Origin: an uncultured Chloroflexota bacterium
GTDB lineage: Bacteria > Chloroflexota > Chloroflexia > Chloroflexales > Roseiflexaceae
DNA length: 57,250 nt
Assembly (NCBI GenBank): GCA_937876225.1
Contig: CALFIC010000073.1
Coordinates: 1-57,250 of the forward strand
Direction of reading: 5' to 3'
In this document: piece after piece, positions 43,065 through 51,882 of the stretch
Numbering within the stretch: the first letter of the stretch is position 1
Layout of the letters: every line of letters starts with the position of its first letter
Translations under genes and position numbers: made by a program
The notes under the pieces: model-generated
The model's input: the letters and a program-made list of their open reading frames with translations, nothing else
The model's database searches: none
What the model was told of the DNA's origin: nothing

Positions 43065-44540
43065 TTATTTGGCGAGCACCCATTGGTTGTAGAGCGGGAG
43101 CAGGTCACAGCCACAGCTAGTTTGGGCGGCGCGCACAAAAGCCATGCCATCGACCAACCCGTAGCGGTTGGTGGTGTAGTAGTTGCGGATGGCGGCAGTG
43201 AATTTCACGGCGCCGATTTTGGTGCGGATGGCGTCGAAGTAGAGGGCAGCTTTGGAGTACGACAAGACGCCATAGCTGTAGTCGCTCATGGTACTGATAG
43301 GGCGATCAATGGCACCATCACCGTTTTGGGCTTTGAGGTCGTTGTAATCAGCTACAAAGATGCTTTTTTCGTTGGCACCGGCAGCGGCACCGTTTACGGC
43401 TTCTTGGTAAAGTACTTGGCTATAGCTTGCAAAGCCTTCATCGACCCAGGCGTGGTTTTGCACATCGTTGCCAATCACCCCATAAAACCACTGGTGGGCA
43501 ACTTCGTGGATAATGAGGCTTTCGAAATCTGCTGAGGAGGTAAAGAATGCTTGTTCGATCAAAATGAATCCGGGGAATTCAACCCCTTCGAATGATCCGG
43601 CATTGAGGTTGACGATGTCGAGCTCGTTGTAGGGGTATTGGCCATAGGTGGTGTTATAAAAATGGAGTGATTGGCTGGCGTATTTGAGGGCAGCCTGACC
43701 GGTGCTGAGTTTGCCGCTAGGATAATAGACGCTGATCTTGGTGCCGTCTACTGTTGCATTGAGACTCGCTTGCTTGGTGGCTGCGAGGGCGAAATCACGT
43801 TGCAACCCGCTCGCCATGCGCACTGTTTGGGTAGTGCCAGATTTGCTGGATGTGGTGTTTGTACCGGTGCTCACGATTGTGTGGGTGGTAGGGGCAGTGA
43901 CGGTGACATCGTAATAGGCGGCAGTGCTGGTCACGAGGTCGCCGGTGGTATTGGGGACGGCGATATCCCATACACCGTTGGTGTTGTTGGCGAGGAGTGG
44001 ATAGGCTGATGCCAGCGCCATGGTCTGGCCGTCGTTGTAGAGTGTCCCATACAGCGATGAACCGTTGCTACCAGGCGCAGTAGTAATGAAATTAAGCACG
44101 ACGCTGACTTGGGCGCCGTTCGCGATGGGTGTTGCCAGGTCAAGCCGTGCCAAATAGCGATTGGCTTCTGTTCTGACGACGATAGTTGCACCGTTAACGG
44201 TGGCACTACTAATCGTCAGACTGCCACCGACATCGGGTAGATTGGGGAAAAGTCGGAAGTAGAGCTTGGTGAGGGTAGCGCCACTTTTGTTGCGAAACGT
44301 AAGCGTCTGGGTGGCTTGCCAGGTGCGTTTGGTGGGGTCTATCGTGCCCACAATGCGGTAGAGTGGCACATCAGGATTTTTGGCAATATCACCCCGGGCA
44401 CTGGTGTGCATGGCTAATTGCTGATCAACCGCAGGATCGATTACTTTGGAAACACTAGGTGCCTGGGCATTCGCAAATGCCGGAATTGCAATGAAAGCAC
44501 ACATCAAAAAAATTATTATTTGCTGGAAACGCACATGCAT
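43065..44540 (-). CDS. Secreted M1-like zinc aminopeptidase, paralogue A
   Basis: 491 residues with a Sec signal peptide ending near ANAQA. An N-terminal beta domain precedes the gluzincin core: the GXMEN-equivalent GVEFPG (319-324), HEVAH (345-349) and, 18 residues later, the third zinc ligand Glu368 in VDEGFASYS. The short C-terminus ends with CGCDLLPLYNQWVL, a CxCD tail shared with the next two paralogues. The role is extracellular peptide digestion; substrate specificity is unknown. The ribosome site AGGCGG lies 8 nt before the ATG inside an inverted repeat. Confidence 0.88.
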   Translation of the reverse strand: MHVRFQQIIIFLMCAFIAIPAFANAQAPSVSKVIDPAVDQQLAMHTSARGDIAKNPDVPLYRIVGTIDPTKRTWQATQTLTFRNKSGATLTKLYFRLFPNLPDVGGSLTISSATVNGATIVVRTEANRYLARLDLATPIANGAQVSVVLNFITTAPGSNGSSLYGTLYNDGQTMALASAYPLLANNTNGVWDIAVPNTTGDLVTSTAAYYDVTVTAPTTHTIVSTGTNTTSSKSGTTQTVRMASGLQRDFALAATKQASLNATVDGTKISVYYPSGKLSTGQAALKYASQSLHFYNTTYGQYPYNELDIVNLNAGSFEGVEFPGFILIEQAFFTSSADFESLIIHEVAHQWFYGVIGNDVQNHAWVDEGFASYSQVLYQEAVNGAAAGANEKSIFVADYNDLKAQNGDGAIDRPISTMSDYSYGVLSYSKAALYFDAIRTKIGAVKFTAAIRNYYTTNRYGLVDGMAFVRAAQTSCGCDLLPLYNQWVLAK

Positions 44541-44544
44541 GATT

Positions 44545-44591
44545 GATTCCGCCTTTTTACATAATACACAGATATATAAAAAGACGGAATC
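44545..44591 (-). promoter_or_regulatory. Hairpin covering the ribosome binding site of paralogue A
   Basis: GATTCCGCCTTTTTA (44545-44559) is the inverted copy, with one mismatch, of 44577-44591; the loop is 17 nt. On the minus-strand transcript the arm next to the gene contains the AGGCGG ribosome site, so the fold would hide it. Confidence 0.55.
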
Positions 44592-44850
44592 AGGGGGTGA
44601 TTTTGTTCCATATACGAAGTCGGAAGTATGAAGTAGAGACGTAGCCTGCTACGTCTTACTGCGTCTCCACCATGCAACGCATGGTGATATGGAATGCGGC
44701 ACCATGCAACGCATGGTGATATGGAATGGGGCACCATGCAACGCATGGTGATATGGAATGGGGCGCCATGCAACGCATGGTGATATGGAATGCGGCGCCA
44801 TGCAACGCATGGTGATATGGAATGCGGCGCCATGGAATGACGCCGGTACG
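44592..44850. other. Gap between M1 paralogues A and B, filled by repeats
   Basis: No gene. It holds a GAAGTCGGAAGTATGAAGTA word (44614-44633), a small palindrome GACGTAG/CTACGTC (from 44639) and then the tandem array at 44668-44844. Confidence 0.7.
44668..44844. repeat. Tandem array of five 32-bp palindromic units
   Basis: Five units of 32 bp start at 44668, 44700, 44732, 44764 and 44796; each has CCATGC-AAC-GCATGG followed by TGATATGGAATG and a CGG or GGG. A partial sixth copy runs to about 44844 and changes into ATGGAATGACGCC, the end of the dispersed repeat seen at 34.9 and 54.9 kb. Units differ at only a few bases. There are no spacers, so it is not a CRISPR array. Confidence 0.95.
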
Positions 44851-46362
44851 TTATTCCCCTAACACCCATTGGTTATAGAGCGGCTGAATATCGCAGTTGC
44901 ACGCTGATTGGGCTGCCGCCAAAAATGCCGTGCCGTCGACGATGGCATAGCGGTTGTTGGCGTAGTAGGTTTTGAGTGCTTGGGCAAACGCTTGCTCGCC
45001 GATTTGACTACGGATTGCATCGATATACAAGGCACCTTTATAGTAGGAAATCAGCGAATAGGTGTCTTCATCAAAGGCATCGATGGGGGAATCGAGTTTG
45101 CGATCATCACTACTATCACGAATTTGGTCGTAATCGGATGAAAACATTTGGATTGCTTTGCGACCCGTCTCTGTGCCATGCACCGAGTCGGCATAGAGTA
45201 CTTGGGTGTAGGTGGTCATGCTTTCGTCGACCCAGGCATGTTGTTGTACATCGTTGCCGATGACATTATAAAACCACTGATGCCCTACTTCGTGGACTAC
45301 GAGGTCTTCGAAGTCAGATTGGGTATTGAAATAGTCTTGTGAATACATCACAATTCCTGGGTATTCGATGCCCTCAAACGATCCTGAATTACTGGTTACC
45401 ATGTCGAGTTCGTTGAAGGGGTACTGGCCAATGGTGGTATTGAATAGATGTAATGCAGTGCTAGCGTACCCGAGTGCCAGATTGGCACCATCGACGTCAT
45501 CGTTGGGGTAATACATGCTAATGGTGGTGCCATCAACGACCGCACTGACATGCGGATTGTTGGTTGCTGACAGCATAAAGTCGCGTTGTAGCCCACTAAC
45601 TACCCGGATGGTCTGCGTGGCGTCGGTTTTGGTGGTGGCGGTAGCAGTGCCGGTACTGACCAACGTATAGCCATTGGGAATCGTGGTGGTCACGTCATAC
45701 ATAGCCTCTGGGCTTGTGACAAGGTCACCATTGCTATTGGGGATTGCTAAATCCCAAGTGCCACCTTTGTTATTGGCGAGGAGTGGATACGCGGACGGTA
45801 ATGATATGCTGTGTTTATCAAAATATAACGTGCCAAATAAATCTTTGCCACCTTTTTTTGGTACAGTAGTGACAAAATCTAACGTGACCGTGGTCGTCGC
45901 ATCGGTGGCAATCGGCGCAGGTACGTCGATGCGTGCAATATAATTATCAGATTCGTATTGGACGGTTACTGCCGTGTCATTGACACGTGCCGCACTAATC
46001 GTCAAAGCGCCTCCCATATCGGCGAGGTTGGGATAAAGGCGAAAGTATAAACGATCGAGTGCCGTCCCACTTTGGTTGATAAATGTCACTGTTTGATGTG
46101 CTTGCCACGTTAACCCTTTGGGATTGATCGTGCCACTGATTTGATAAAAAGGGACGTCGCGATGGGTGTCGATATCGCTAACGGCGCTCTCGTGCATGGC
46201 AAGTCGTTGGTCGTCACGCGGATCTGTGGCGGTGGTCTCTGCCCCTTTGAGCTGTGCTACTGGCGACGGGTTTGCTACTGTTGCGGTATTGTTTCCACAC
46301 GCACTGAGGATGAGCGCAATCGTCGTAATCCACAACAGTTGTATCGACAAAGAACGATTCAT
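44851..46362 (-). CDS. M1-like zinc aminopeptidase lipoprotein, paralogue B
   Basis: 503 residues. The N-terminus is a lipoprotein signal with lipobox LSAC (ALILSACGNN), so it is likely membrane-tethered, unlike paralogues A and C. The core has GIEYPG, HEVGH and, 18 residues on, the glutamate in VDESMTTYTQ; the C-terminus ends with CNCDIQPLYNQWVLGE. The ribosome site is weak. The stop lies within a few bases of the tandem repeat array. Confidence 0.88.
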   Translation of the reverse strand: MNRSLSIQLLWITTIALILSACGNNTATVANPSPVAQLKGAETTATDPRDDQRLAMHESAVSDIDTHRDVPFYQISGTINPKGLTWQAHQTVTFINQSGTALDRLYFRLYPNLADMGGALTISAARVNDTAVTVQYESDNYIARIDVPAPIATDATTTVTLDFVTTVPKKGGKDLFGTLYFDKHSISLPSAYPLLANNKGGTWDLAIPNSNGDLVTSPEAMYDVTTTIPNGYTLVSTGTATATTKTDATQTIRVVSGLQRDFMLSATNNPHVSAVVDGTTISMYYPNDDVDGANLALGYASTALHLFNTTIGQYPFNELDMVTSNSGSFEGIEYPGIVMYSQDYFNTQSDFEDLVVHEVGHQWFYNVIGNDVQQHAWVDESMTTYTQVLYADSVHGTETGRKAIQMFSSDYDQIRDSSDDRKLDSPIDAFDEDTYSLISYYKGALYIDAIRSQIGEQAFAQALKTYYANNRYAIVDGTAFLAAAQSACNCDIQPLYNQWVLGE

Positions 46363-46456
46363 GGATCTGAATGCTTTCTATGATAAAAATAACGTAGGAT
46401 ATAGACTATTTTATATGAATTGTGGTTCCAATGATACAGATTTTGTCGATTATCTG

Positions 46457-47923
46457 TTATTGCCCTAATACCCAATGGGTATATAACGGCTGAATATCGC
46501 AAGTGCAGGCTGATTGCACTGCACCCACAAATGCGGTGCCGTCGACGATGTCGTAGCGATGCGCAGCGTAATAATCACGTACGGCTTGGGCAAATACGTC
46601 TGGCCCAACTTGGGCGCGTACCGCATCGAGATAGAGGGCAGCTTTGGCGTAGGCTAGTACGTTATAGCTGTATAACGTGAATGTACGCATATGTTGGTCG
46701 ATTGCTCCGTCACTGCGGCGGGCCTGGAGTTTGGTGTATTGGGCAATAAAGCCGTCACGTTCGATGGCGGCGGCCGCCGTCCCCCAGATTTTTTCGCGGT
46801 ACAGCAGTTGGGCATAGGTAGCAAAACTTTCGTCGACCCAGGCATGGGTCTGTACGTCATTGCCAATGACGTTGTAGAACCATTGGTGCGCGACTTCGTG
46901 GGCCACGATGCTCTCAAAAAACCACGCTTTGACAAACAAGCGTTGGTCAAATAACAATAAACCTGGGTATTCGACCCCATAAAACGTCCCGGCATCGACG
47001 GCTACCATGTCGAGCTCGTTGTAGGGGTATTGGCCAAACATGCCGTTATAGAGGTGGACGGCTTGGCGGGCAAATTTGAGCGCCAGTTGCCCGCCTCGTG
47101 TGTTCCCGTTGGGGTAATAGACATTGAGGATGGTGCCATCGACTGTCGTGCTGACATGTGCGAGGGTGGTCGCGACTACCATGAAATCACGCTGGAGCCC
47201 ACTCACCACATGGATTTGTTGATTGGTGGCAGTGCGTGTGCTACTGGTGGCGGTGCCGGTGGTGACGATGCTATACCCAAGGGGTGCCGTAATGGTGACG
47301 TCGTAGAGTGCGACAGGGCTATTGACCAAATCACCTTTGGTGTCGGGGACATCGATTTCCCAGACACCTGCCGGATTATTGGCGAGTAAAGGATATGCGG
47401 ACGCTAGTGCTAAGTTTTGGCTATCGTGATTAAACGCCCCATACAAGGTTTGTCCGACATTGTCGGGGACGGTGGTGACGAAATCGAGTGTGGTAGTGAT
47501 TTGTGCGCCGGCAGCGAGTGGCGTGGTCAAATCAAGCCGGGCAAGGTAGCGGTTGGCTTCGTATTGGACAGGGACGCTGATCCCCGCCACACTCGCCGCC
47601 GTAATTGTCAAATCGCCACCCAAATCGAGTAAGTTGGGGAAGAGCCGGAAATAGAGCTTGTCGAGGATTACGCCACTTTGGTTGGTGTAGGTAAGCGTTT
47701 GTTGGCCCTGCCACGTGCGAGCGACCGGGTCGATGGTGCTGGTAATCTGATAGTGCGGTACTGCTGAATGACTTGCAATGTCGTCACGGGTGCTACTATG
47801 CATCGCCGCCCGTTGATCGGATTGCACATCAGTCGTGAGTGTCGCTACCGTTTGGGCATGACTCATCGCAGGGATGCCAAAGAGCAGGCCGATCGTAAGC
47901 CACACCCATACCGATTTCACCAC
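46457..47923 (-). CDS. Secreted M1-like zinc aminopeptidase, paralogue C
   Basis: About 488 residues with a signal peptide ending near MSHA. The core has GVEYPG, HEVAH and the glutamate in VDESFATYAQ; the C-terminus ends CTCDIQPLYTHWVLGQ. GTG 47923 is chosen: GGAGG lies 6 nt upstream, whereas the longer frame from TTG 47929 abuts it. The start overlaps the stop of the upstream alpha/beta hydrolase gene by 7 nt, so the two are translationally coupled. Confidence 0.88.
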   Translation of the reverse strand: MVKSVWVWLTIGLLFGIPAMSHAQTVATLTTDVQSDQRAAMHSSTRDDIASHSAVPHYQITSTIDPVARTWQGQQTLTYTNQSGVILDKLYFRLFPNLLDLGGDLTITAASVAGISVPVQYEANRYLARLDLTTPLAAGAQITTTLDFVTTVPDNVGQTLYGAFNHDSQNLALASAYPLLANNPAGVWEIDVPDTKGDLVNSPVALYDVTITAPLGYSIVTTGTATSSTRTATNQQIHVVSGLQRDFMVVATTLAHVSTTVDGTILNVYYPNGNTRGGQLALKFARQAVHLYNGMFGQYPYNELDMVAVDAGTFYGVEYPGLLLFDQRLFVKAWFFESIVAHEVAHQWFYNVIGNDVQTHAWVDESFATYAQLLYREKIWGTAAAAIERDGFIAQYTKLQARRSDGAIDQHMRTFTLYSYNVLAYAKAALYLDAVRAQVGPDVFAQAVRDYYAAHRYDIVDGTAFVGAVQSACTCDIQPLYTHWVLGQ

Positions 47924-49947
47924 GGCCAACCTCCATATATGCCATTGAATACTAATGTTGCTAATAATACTACACTACTTAGTAAGATTATGCCAGCATA
48001 GGTGAATGTCTGCCATGTGGCGGAGGCAGTGGGTTGACTAGGAGTTGCGTCGGGGGCGATGAGTGGTGCGGTATAGAGTCGATATGCGGCATACCAGAGG
48101 ACAAAAACACTCAGGGGCAGGCTGTAGAGTAGTATTGGCAATGCGTTATATGCGGTGGGGATGCCAAAAATAATCCCATAGCCATCCATATTGAGGCTAC
48201 TATCAACGGCAATATAGGTCAGGTAGCTGACCACTCCGATGGCGCTGATGGATGCAATTAATTCGGCCCAATGGAGTTGTTGCATCATTGGTGGTGTGTA
48301 GATGCCCCGCACCGTTTTGTAGAGCATTTTGAGGGGACGAATGATAAACACACTTGATAACAAACAACTCACGGCGACAATCAGATAAAGCCATGGCATC
48401 GTGGTTGGGGAGCCTTGGAGGAGTTGATAGATAAACGACGTTTGGCGGATGGTCTGACTAGTGGCAAACGTCGCTTTTTGGTTGATATCACAAATTGCGG
48501 TGAGCTCGGTCCAATTACGCGTTGGTTCATCCAAAAACGCTAATCCGATTTGGCCGGCACACGCATTTGCTACAAATGAGCCGTGGGCCGTACGGGCAAA
48601 CACAATGTGGCGGCTGTTGGGTAATCCAAGCAGGACGGCATCACCGAATTGCGCTGGGGTGATGGGATCGTAGCGACCCGAAAAAACAAGTGTCGGTACA
48701 TTACTCTGTAGCGCTTGATTGACACTGGCGTCGAGGTGGGGCACCGCCGCTATCGCACACCACTGTGTTTCGTCTGCCGCATCAAATGCGACATCTTCTG
48801 GTCGAATTGGTAGCAAGCTTTGTGCCGGGAGGTGGTAATCGCTAGCTTTTGGCATGACTTCTTCGCTACAGGTGGTGCTCGCTTGCATCCCTTCGCTCAT
48901 ACTATCTTCAAACACAAAAAAACTGGCGAGGGTGGTGAAGGTAGTGTAATTACCACGACTGATTTGGTGAATTAGCATCGGTAAGTAGGTTACTAATTCT
49001 TCGTCGTAGTGCATCTGAAACACAAATCCGGCCAGACTATCGCCATCAATTCGACTACGGTAGTTCTTGCCACTAGTATGGTCATGTAACTCCAAAAATA
49101 ATGGATTCTCGTTGAGTTTTTTGACGAGGGCGATATATTCGTTTTGGATGTCGGGGTAATCGTGGTCGCATGCTTCATCGAAGGCACAATCAGCAAATGC
49201 ATTGCGGATGGCTTGGTCACCCGAATTGCGGTACCACAAATTCACATCTTTGTGCATCGGCACCACACTGTCCAAAATCAATGCGCGTACCAAAGTAGGG
49301 TGGCGTCGTATCACGTGTTGGGCTAGCAACGTGCCGTATGATACGCCATACAAGTCGATTTGGGGGTAATTGAGGGTGGCGGCAATGGCGGCCACATCAT
49401 CAGCGTTTTGTTGGCTATTAAACGCTCCCACATCGATACCCTCTTTTGATAGACGGTTGCGACATGCTTGCCAGGCAGTTTTGTTGTATGTGAGTTGTTC
49501 GGCGTGGTTGACTTTTTTGGCGAGTAAGGTAATCATTTGCTCGTGGATTTCGGGGCAATCAAGTGTTGGTTTGGCATGCGTGGTACCACGTTGCTCGAAA
49601 AAAACTAAATCGCGGTCGCTCGGTAGGGTTGAATGTGGTTTTTTGACGAGGAACTGGAAAGTGTCAATCGTATCACCTCCCGGTCCCCCTTGGAGCAGAA
49701 ACAACGGTAAGTTTTTGGTGGGGGTGGTACTGCGCACAATCATGATCGGTAATTCGACTGTGCCCGGTTTGCTACCATCGGCGTATAACGGCAGGGTCAT
49801 CGTGCCGCATTCGACGGTGCGGTCAGTGGGAGCATCTTTGTTGCATTCGCTAGCGGCAAATGGGGCGGTGGCGGCATGTGTCGTCGTGATAGGGGCAATC
49901 AAAAGCATCCATAAGCAACAGATGAACAGTAAATAATAACGCGTCAT
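47917..49947 (-). CDS. TAP-type alpha/beta hydrolase with C-terminal membrane anchor
   Basis: 676 residues: a signal peptide (ends near THAA), an alpha/beta hydrolase domain with oxyanion motif QGGPGG (86-91), nucleophile Ser203 in GVSYGT, acid in FSGRYDPITP and histidine in ARTAHGSF, i.e. the prolyl-aminopeptidase/SlpD-like tripeptidyl peptidase group. Three or four membrane helices follow after residue 515, an unusual addition. Several cysteines are consistent with an extracytoplasmic location. AAAGGAG precedes the ATG. Coupled to M1 paralogue C, it suggests a joint exopeptidase system on the cell surface. Confidence 0.85.
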   Translation of the reverse strand: MTRYYLLFICCLWMLLIAPITTTHAATAPFAASECNKDAPTDRTVECGTMTLPLYADGSKPGTVELPIMIVRSTTPTKNLPLFLLQGGPGGDTIDTFQFLVKKPHSTLPSDRDLVFFEQRGTTHAKPTLDCPEIHEQMITLLAKKVNHAEQLTYNKTAWQACRNRLSKEGIDVGAFNSQQNADDVAAIAATLNYPQIDLYGVSYGTLLAQHVIRRHPTLVRALILDSVVPMHKDVNLWYRNSGDQAIRNAFADCAFDEACDHDYPDIQNEYIALVKKLNENPLFLELHDHTSGKNYRSRIDGDSLAGFVFQMHYDEELVTYLPMLIHQISRGNYTTFTTLASFFVFEDSMSEGMQASTTCSEEVMPKASDYHLPAQSLLPIRPEDVAFDAADETQWCAIAAVPHLDASVNQALQSNVPTLVFSGRYDPITPAQFGDAVLLGLPNSRHIVFARTAHGSFVANACAGQIGLAFLDEPTRNWTELTAICDINQKATFATSQTIRQTSFIYQLLQGSPTTMPWLYLIVAVSCLLSSVFIIRPLKMLYKTVRGIYTPPMMQQLHWAELIASISAIGVVSYLTYIAVDSSLNMDGYGIIFGIPTAYNALPILLYSLPLSVFVLWYAAYRLYTAPLIAPDATPSQPTASATWQTFTYAGIILLSSVVLLATLVFNGIYGGWPW

Positions 49948-50013
49948 GAGTAACTCCTTTGTGATTTGTAAAAATGTGAGGCGATCGGGATTTTTTGATG
50001 ATAGTGGGATAAT

Positions 50014-51882
50014 CTAGGGCACAACGTTAATTCCGTGAATCGTTATGCGCCCACCATTGCCATTGGCAACGGGGTCGAGGCGGAGTTGGATGAGTCGGGT
50101 AGGAAGTGTGGCAATGTCACGTAGGTTGAGGGTGTAGCGTTGCACCCCTGGGTGTAATTGCCAGTGAATAGATTGGGCTTCATTGAATTGATTGGGTTGA
50201 TTCGTCACAAACAATTGGGCTTGTTGATCTGCAGTAGCGACACTTTCCATGGTGATAATGAGTTGCCGTGGCATAGGGATATCGAGGATTGGTGATACCA
50301 ATGCGGGATCGTTGTCAACCTGTATCGTCCAATCTGCGCCAGTAAGTGGCGTAGCATTGGTCAGTGTCCATCCCAGTGGCGCGTGATTGAGTGTTTGCCA
50401 TGCGCCGTGACTGAGTTGCTCGCCAGGAGTGGCGAGGCGGCGTTGGCTAGGGATATCGGCGGGTAAGGCAAGTGGTGTCAACGTGGGGAGAATCGGTGCG
50501 ATACAGGTGGTGACTGCATCTGAGGCGATACCAAAGCGTTTTTGCATGACGAGTGATGGTGTCAAAAAATCAGCTGCGACAATCACCGCAGCTCCTGCTT
50601 GTTGGGTTTGCGCAATTTGGGCATTGAGTGCGCTACATGATTCTGCCCACGTATGATGAGTGGTCATCAAGGCATTGACCGACAAAAAATAGGTATGGTT
50701 GTGGTAATAGGGCAGATATAATTCTTGGAGCCCGTCGGGAATGAGCAATAAATCGGCGGGTTGGCTGGCGGCTGCCACCGTACTGGCGATGGTGCGCTGT
50801 AGGTCGGTACGAGCATCACCCCGCAAGGTGATGGCACCATAGTTGCTACTTGCAACCACAATACTGAGGGCGAGTGCAATCAGGCTGTGTACCCGCCATG
50901 GCCGAGTGTTGGCGAGAGGGGTAACAATCAAAAGGACGGCGACGGGGGTGACCCCAATCCAAAACTCAATGTTGTCTGGTTCCCACCAAAAGAAAAAAAT
51001 GCCGTAAACTAGCAACCACACACTCAGCCAGATACTCCATATGCTGAGCTGGCGGGAACGGATGGTCAACAGGCTGATACCGATGGCGATAAGCAGAAAA
51101 AAACCGCCGTTGAGCGATGCCACCGTGTTGCTGATGCCCATCGCCAAATCGGCCAACGTGCCCCGTCCGCCCCACCAGCCGGTGTTGGCGTATTGCAAGA
51201 CCCAAGCCCGGACTTGGTCGCTGGTGCGGAATCCGCTTACGCCTACCATGACCCACAGGTAGACACCCAGCACAAACGCACTAGCCGATATCCCGGCGAT
51301 GAGCCATGGGCGCCAGGCCTGACGGCTTTTGGTTATTTCTGTGCCGGCGACGACTAGTAGCGGGATGGCGAGTAGGACGTTGGTTTGGTGGAATAACAAG
51401 GCGCCACTCAGCACTGCACCCAACCCCAGTGCCCACCTTGTGGTACGGGGTGCAGGATTGTCAACCATCCAGATTACGCCAATCAAAAAAAACGTGGCCA
51501 AGGTGTAGACTTCGACTTCGACGGCATAATACCAAAAGGCATAACTCCCCCCCAGTGCCACCATGCTCAACAGTGTCAAATCGCTGCGGTGCCAGCGCCG
51601 GGCGGCGATGGCGCCACACCAGGCTACGCCGGCACCGCCGGCAATGGCGTTGACCCGTTGCATGGCATGCGCCGCGTCACCGCCACCAGCAATCCACGTG
51701 GCGATGGCGCCCACGGGACCGTAGGCCAAATGGTGCGGGTGGAATATTTCTTGCCACGGTTTGCGAGTCACATCAAAAATATACGACAAGGCATCAAAGG
51801 TGTGTACCTCTGTTAATGTCAATAGATAAATGATGGTGAATATCAATCCGCCAGCGATGGCAATCCAATATTGTCGCTTCAT
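50014..51882 (-). CDS. Polytopic GT-C-like protein (DUF2723-like) with C-terminal beta domain
   Basis: 622 residues with about 11 membrane helices. Motifs include FHPHHLAYGP and SYAFWYYAVEVEVYTLATFF, the latter typical of DUF2723/GT-C membrane proteins. After the last helix comes a soluble extracytoplasmic part ending in a beta-rich domain (from about residue 500) that looks like a carbohydrate-binding-type sandwich. The ATG overlaps the upstream gene's stop by 4 nt (ATGA) and has no ribosome site, so translation is coupled. A glycosyltransferase role is inferred from family resemblance only. Confidence 0.7.
   Translation of the reverse strand: MKRQYWIAIAGGLIFTIIYLLTLTEVHTFDALSYIFDVTRKPWQEIFHPHHLAYGPVGAIATWIAGGGDAAHAMQRVNAIAGGAGVAWCGAIAARRWHRSDLTLLSMVALGGSYAFWYYAVEVEVYTLATFFLIGVIWMVDNPAPRTTRWALGLGAVLSGALLFHQTNVLLAIPLLVVAGTEITKSRQAWRPWLIAGISASAFVLGVYLWVMVGVSGFRTSDQVRAWVLQYANTGWWGGRGTLADLAMGISNTVASLNGGFFLLIAIGISLLTIRSRQLSIWSIWLSVWLLVYGIFFFWWEPDNIEFWIGVTPVAVLLIVTPLANTRPWRVHSLIALALSIVVASSNYGAITLRGDARTDLQRTIASTVAAASQPADLLLIPDGLQELYLPYYHNHTYFLSVNALMTTHHTWAESCSALNAQIAQTQQAGAAVIVAADFLTPSLVMQKRFGIASDAVTTCIAPILPTLTPLALPADIPSQRRLATPGEQLSHGAWQTLNHAPLGWTLTNATPLTGADWTIQVDNDPALVSPILDIPMPRQLIITMESVATADQQAQLFVTNQPNQFNEAQSIHWQLHPGVQRYTLNLRDIATLPTRLIQLRLDPVANGNGGRITIHGINVVP

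Noticed and set aside
42964..43083. N-terminal extension of the aldehyde dehydrogenase
   Set aside because: It would cross a hairpin, a -10 element and a palindrome, while ATG 42963 has a proper ribosome site and a family-like start.
44668..44844. CRISPR-like repeated array
   Set aside because: The units are contiguous with no unique spacers, each is internally palindromic, and no cas genes are near.
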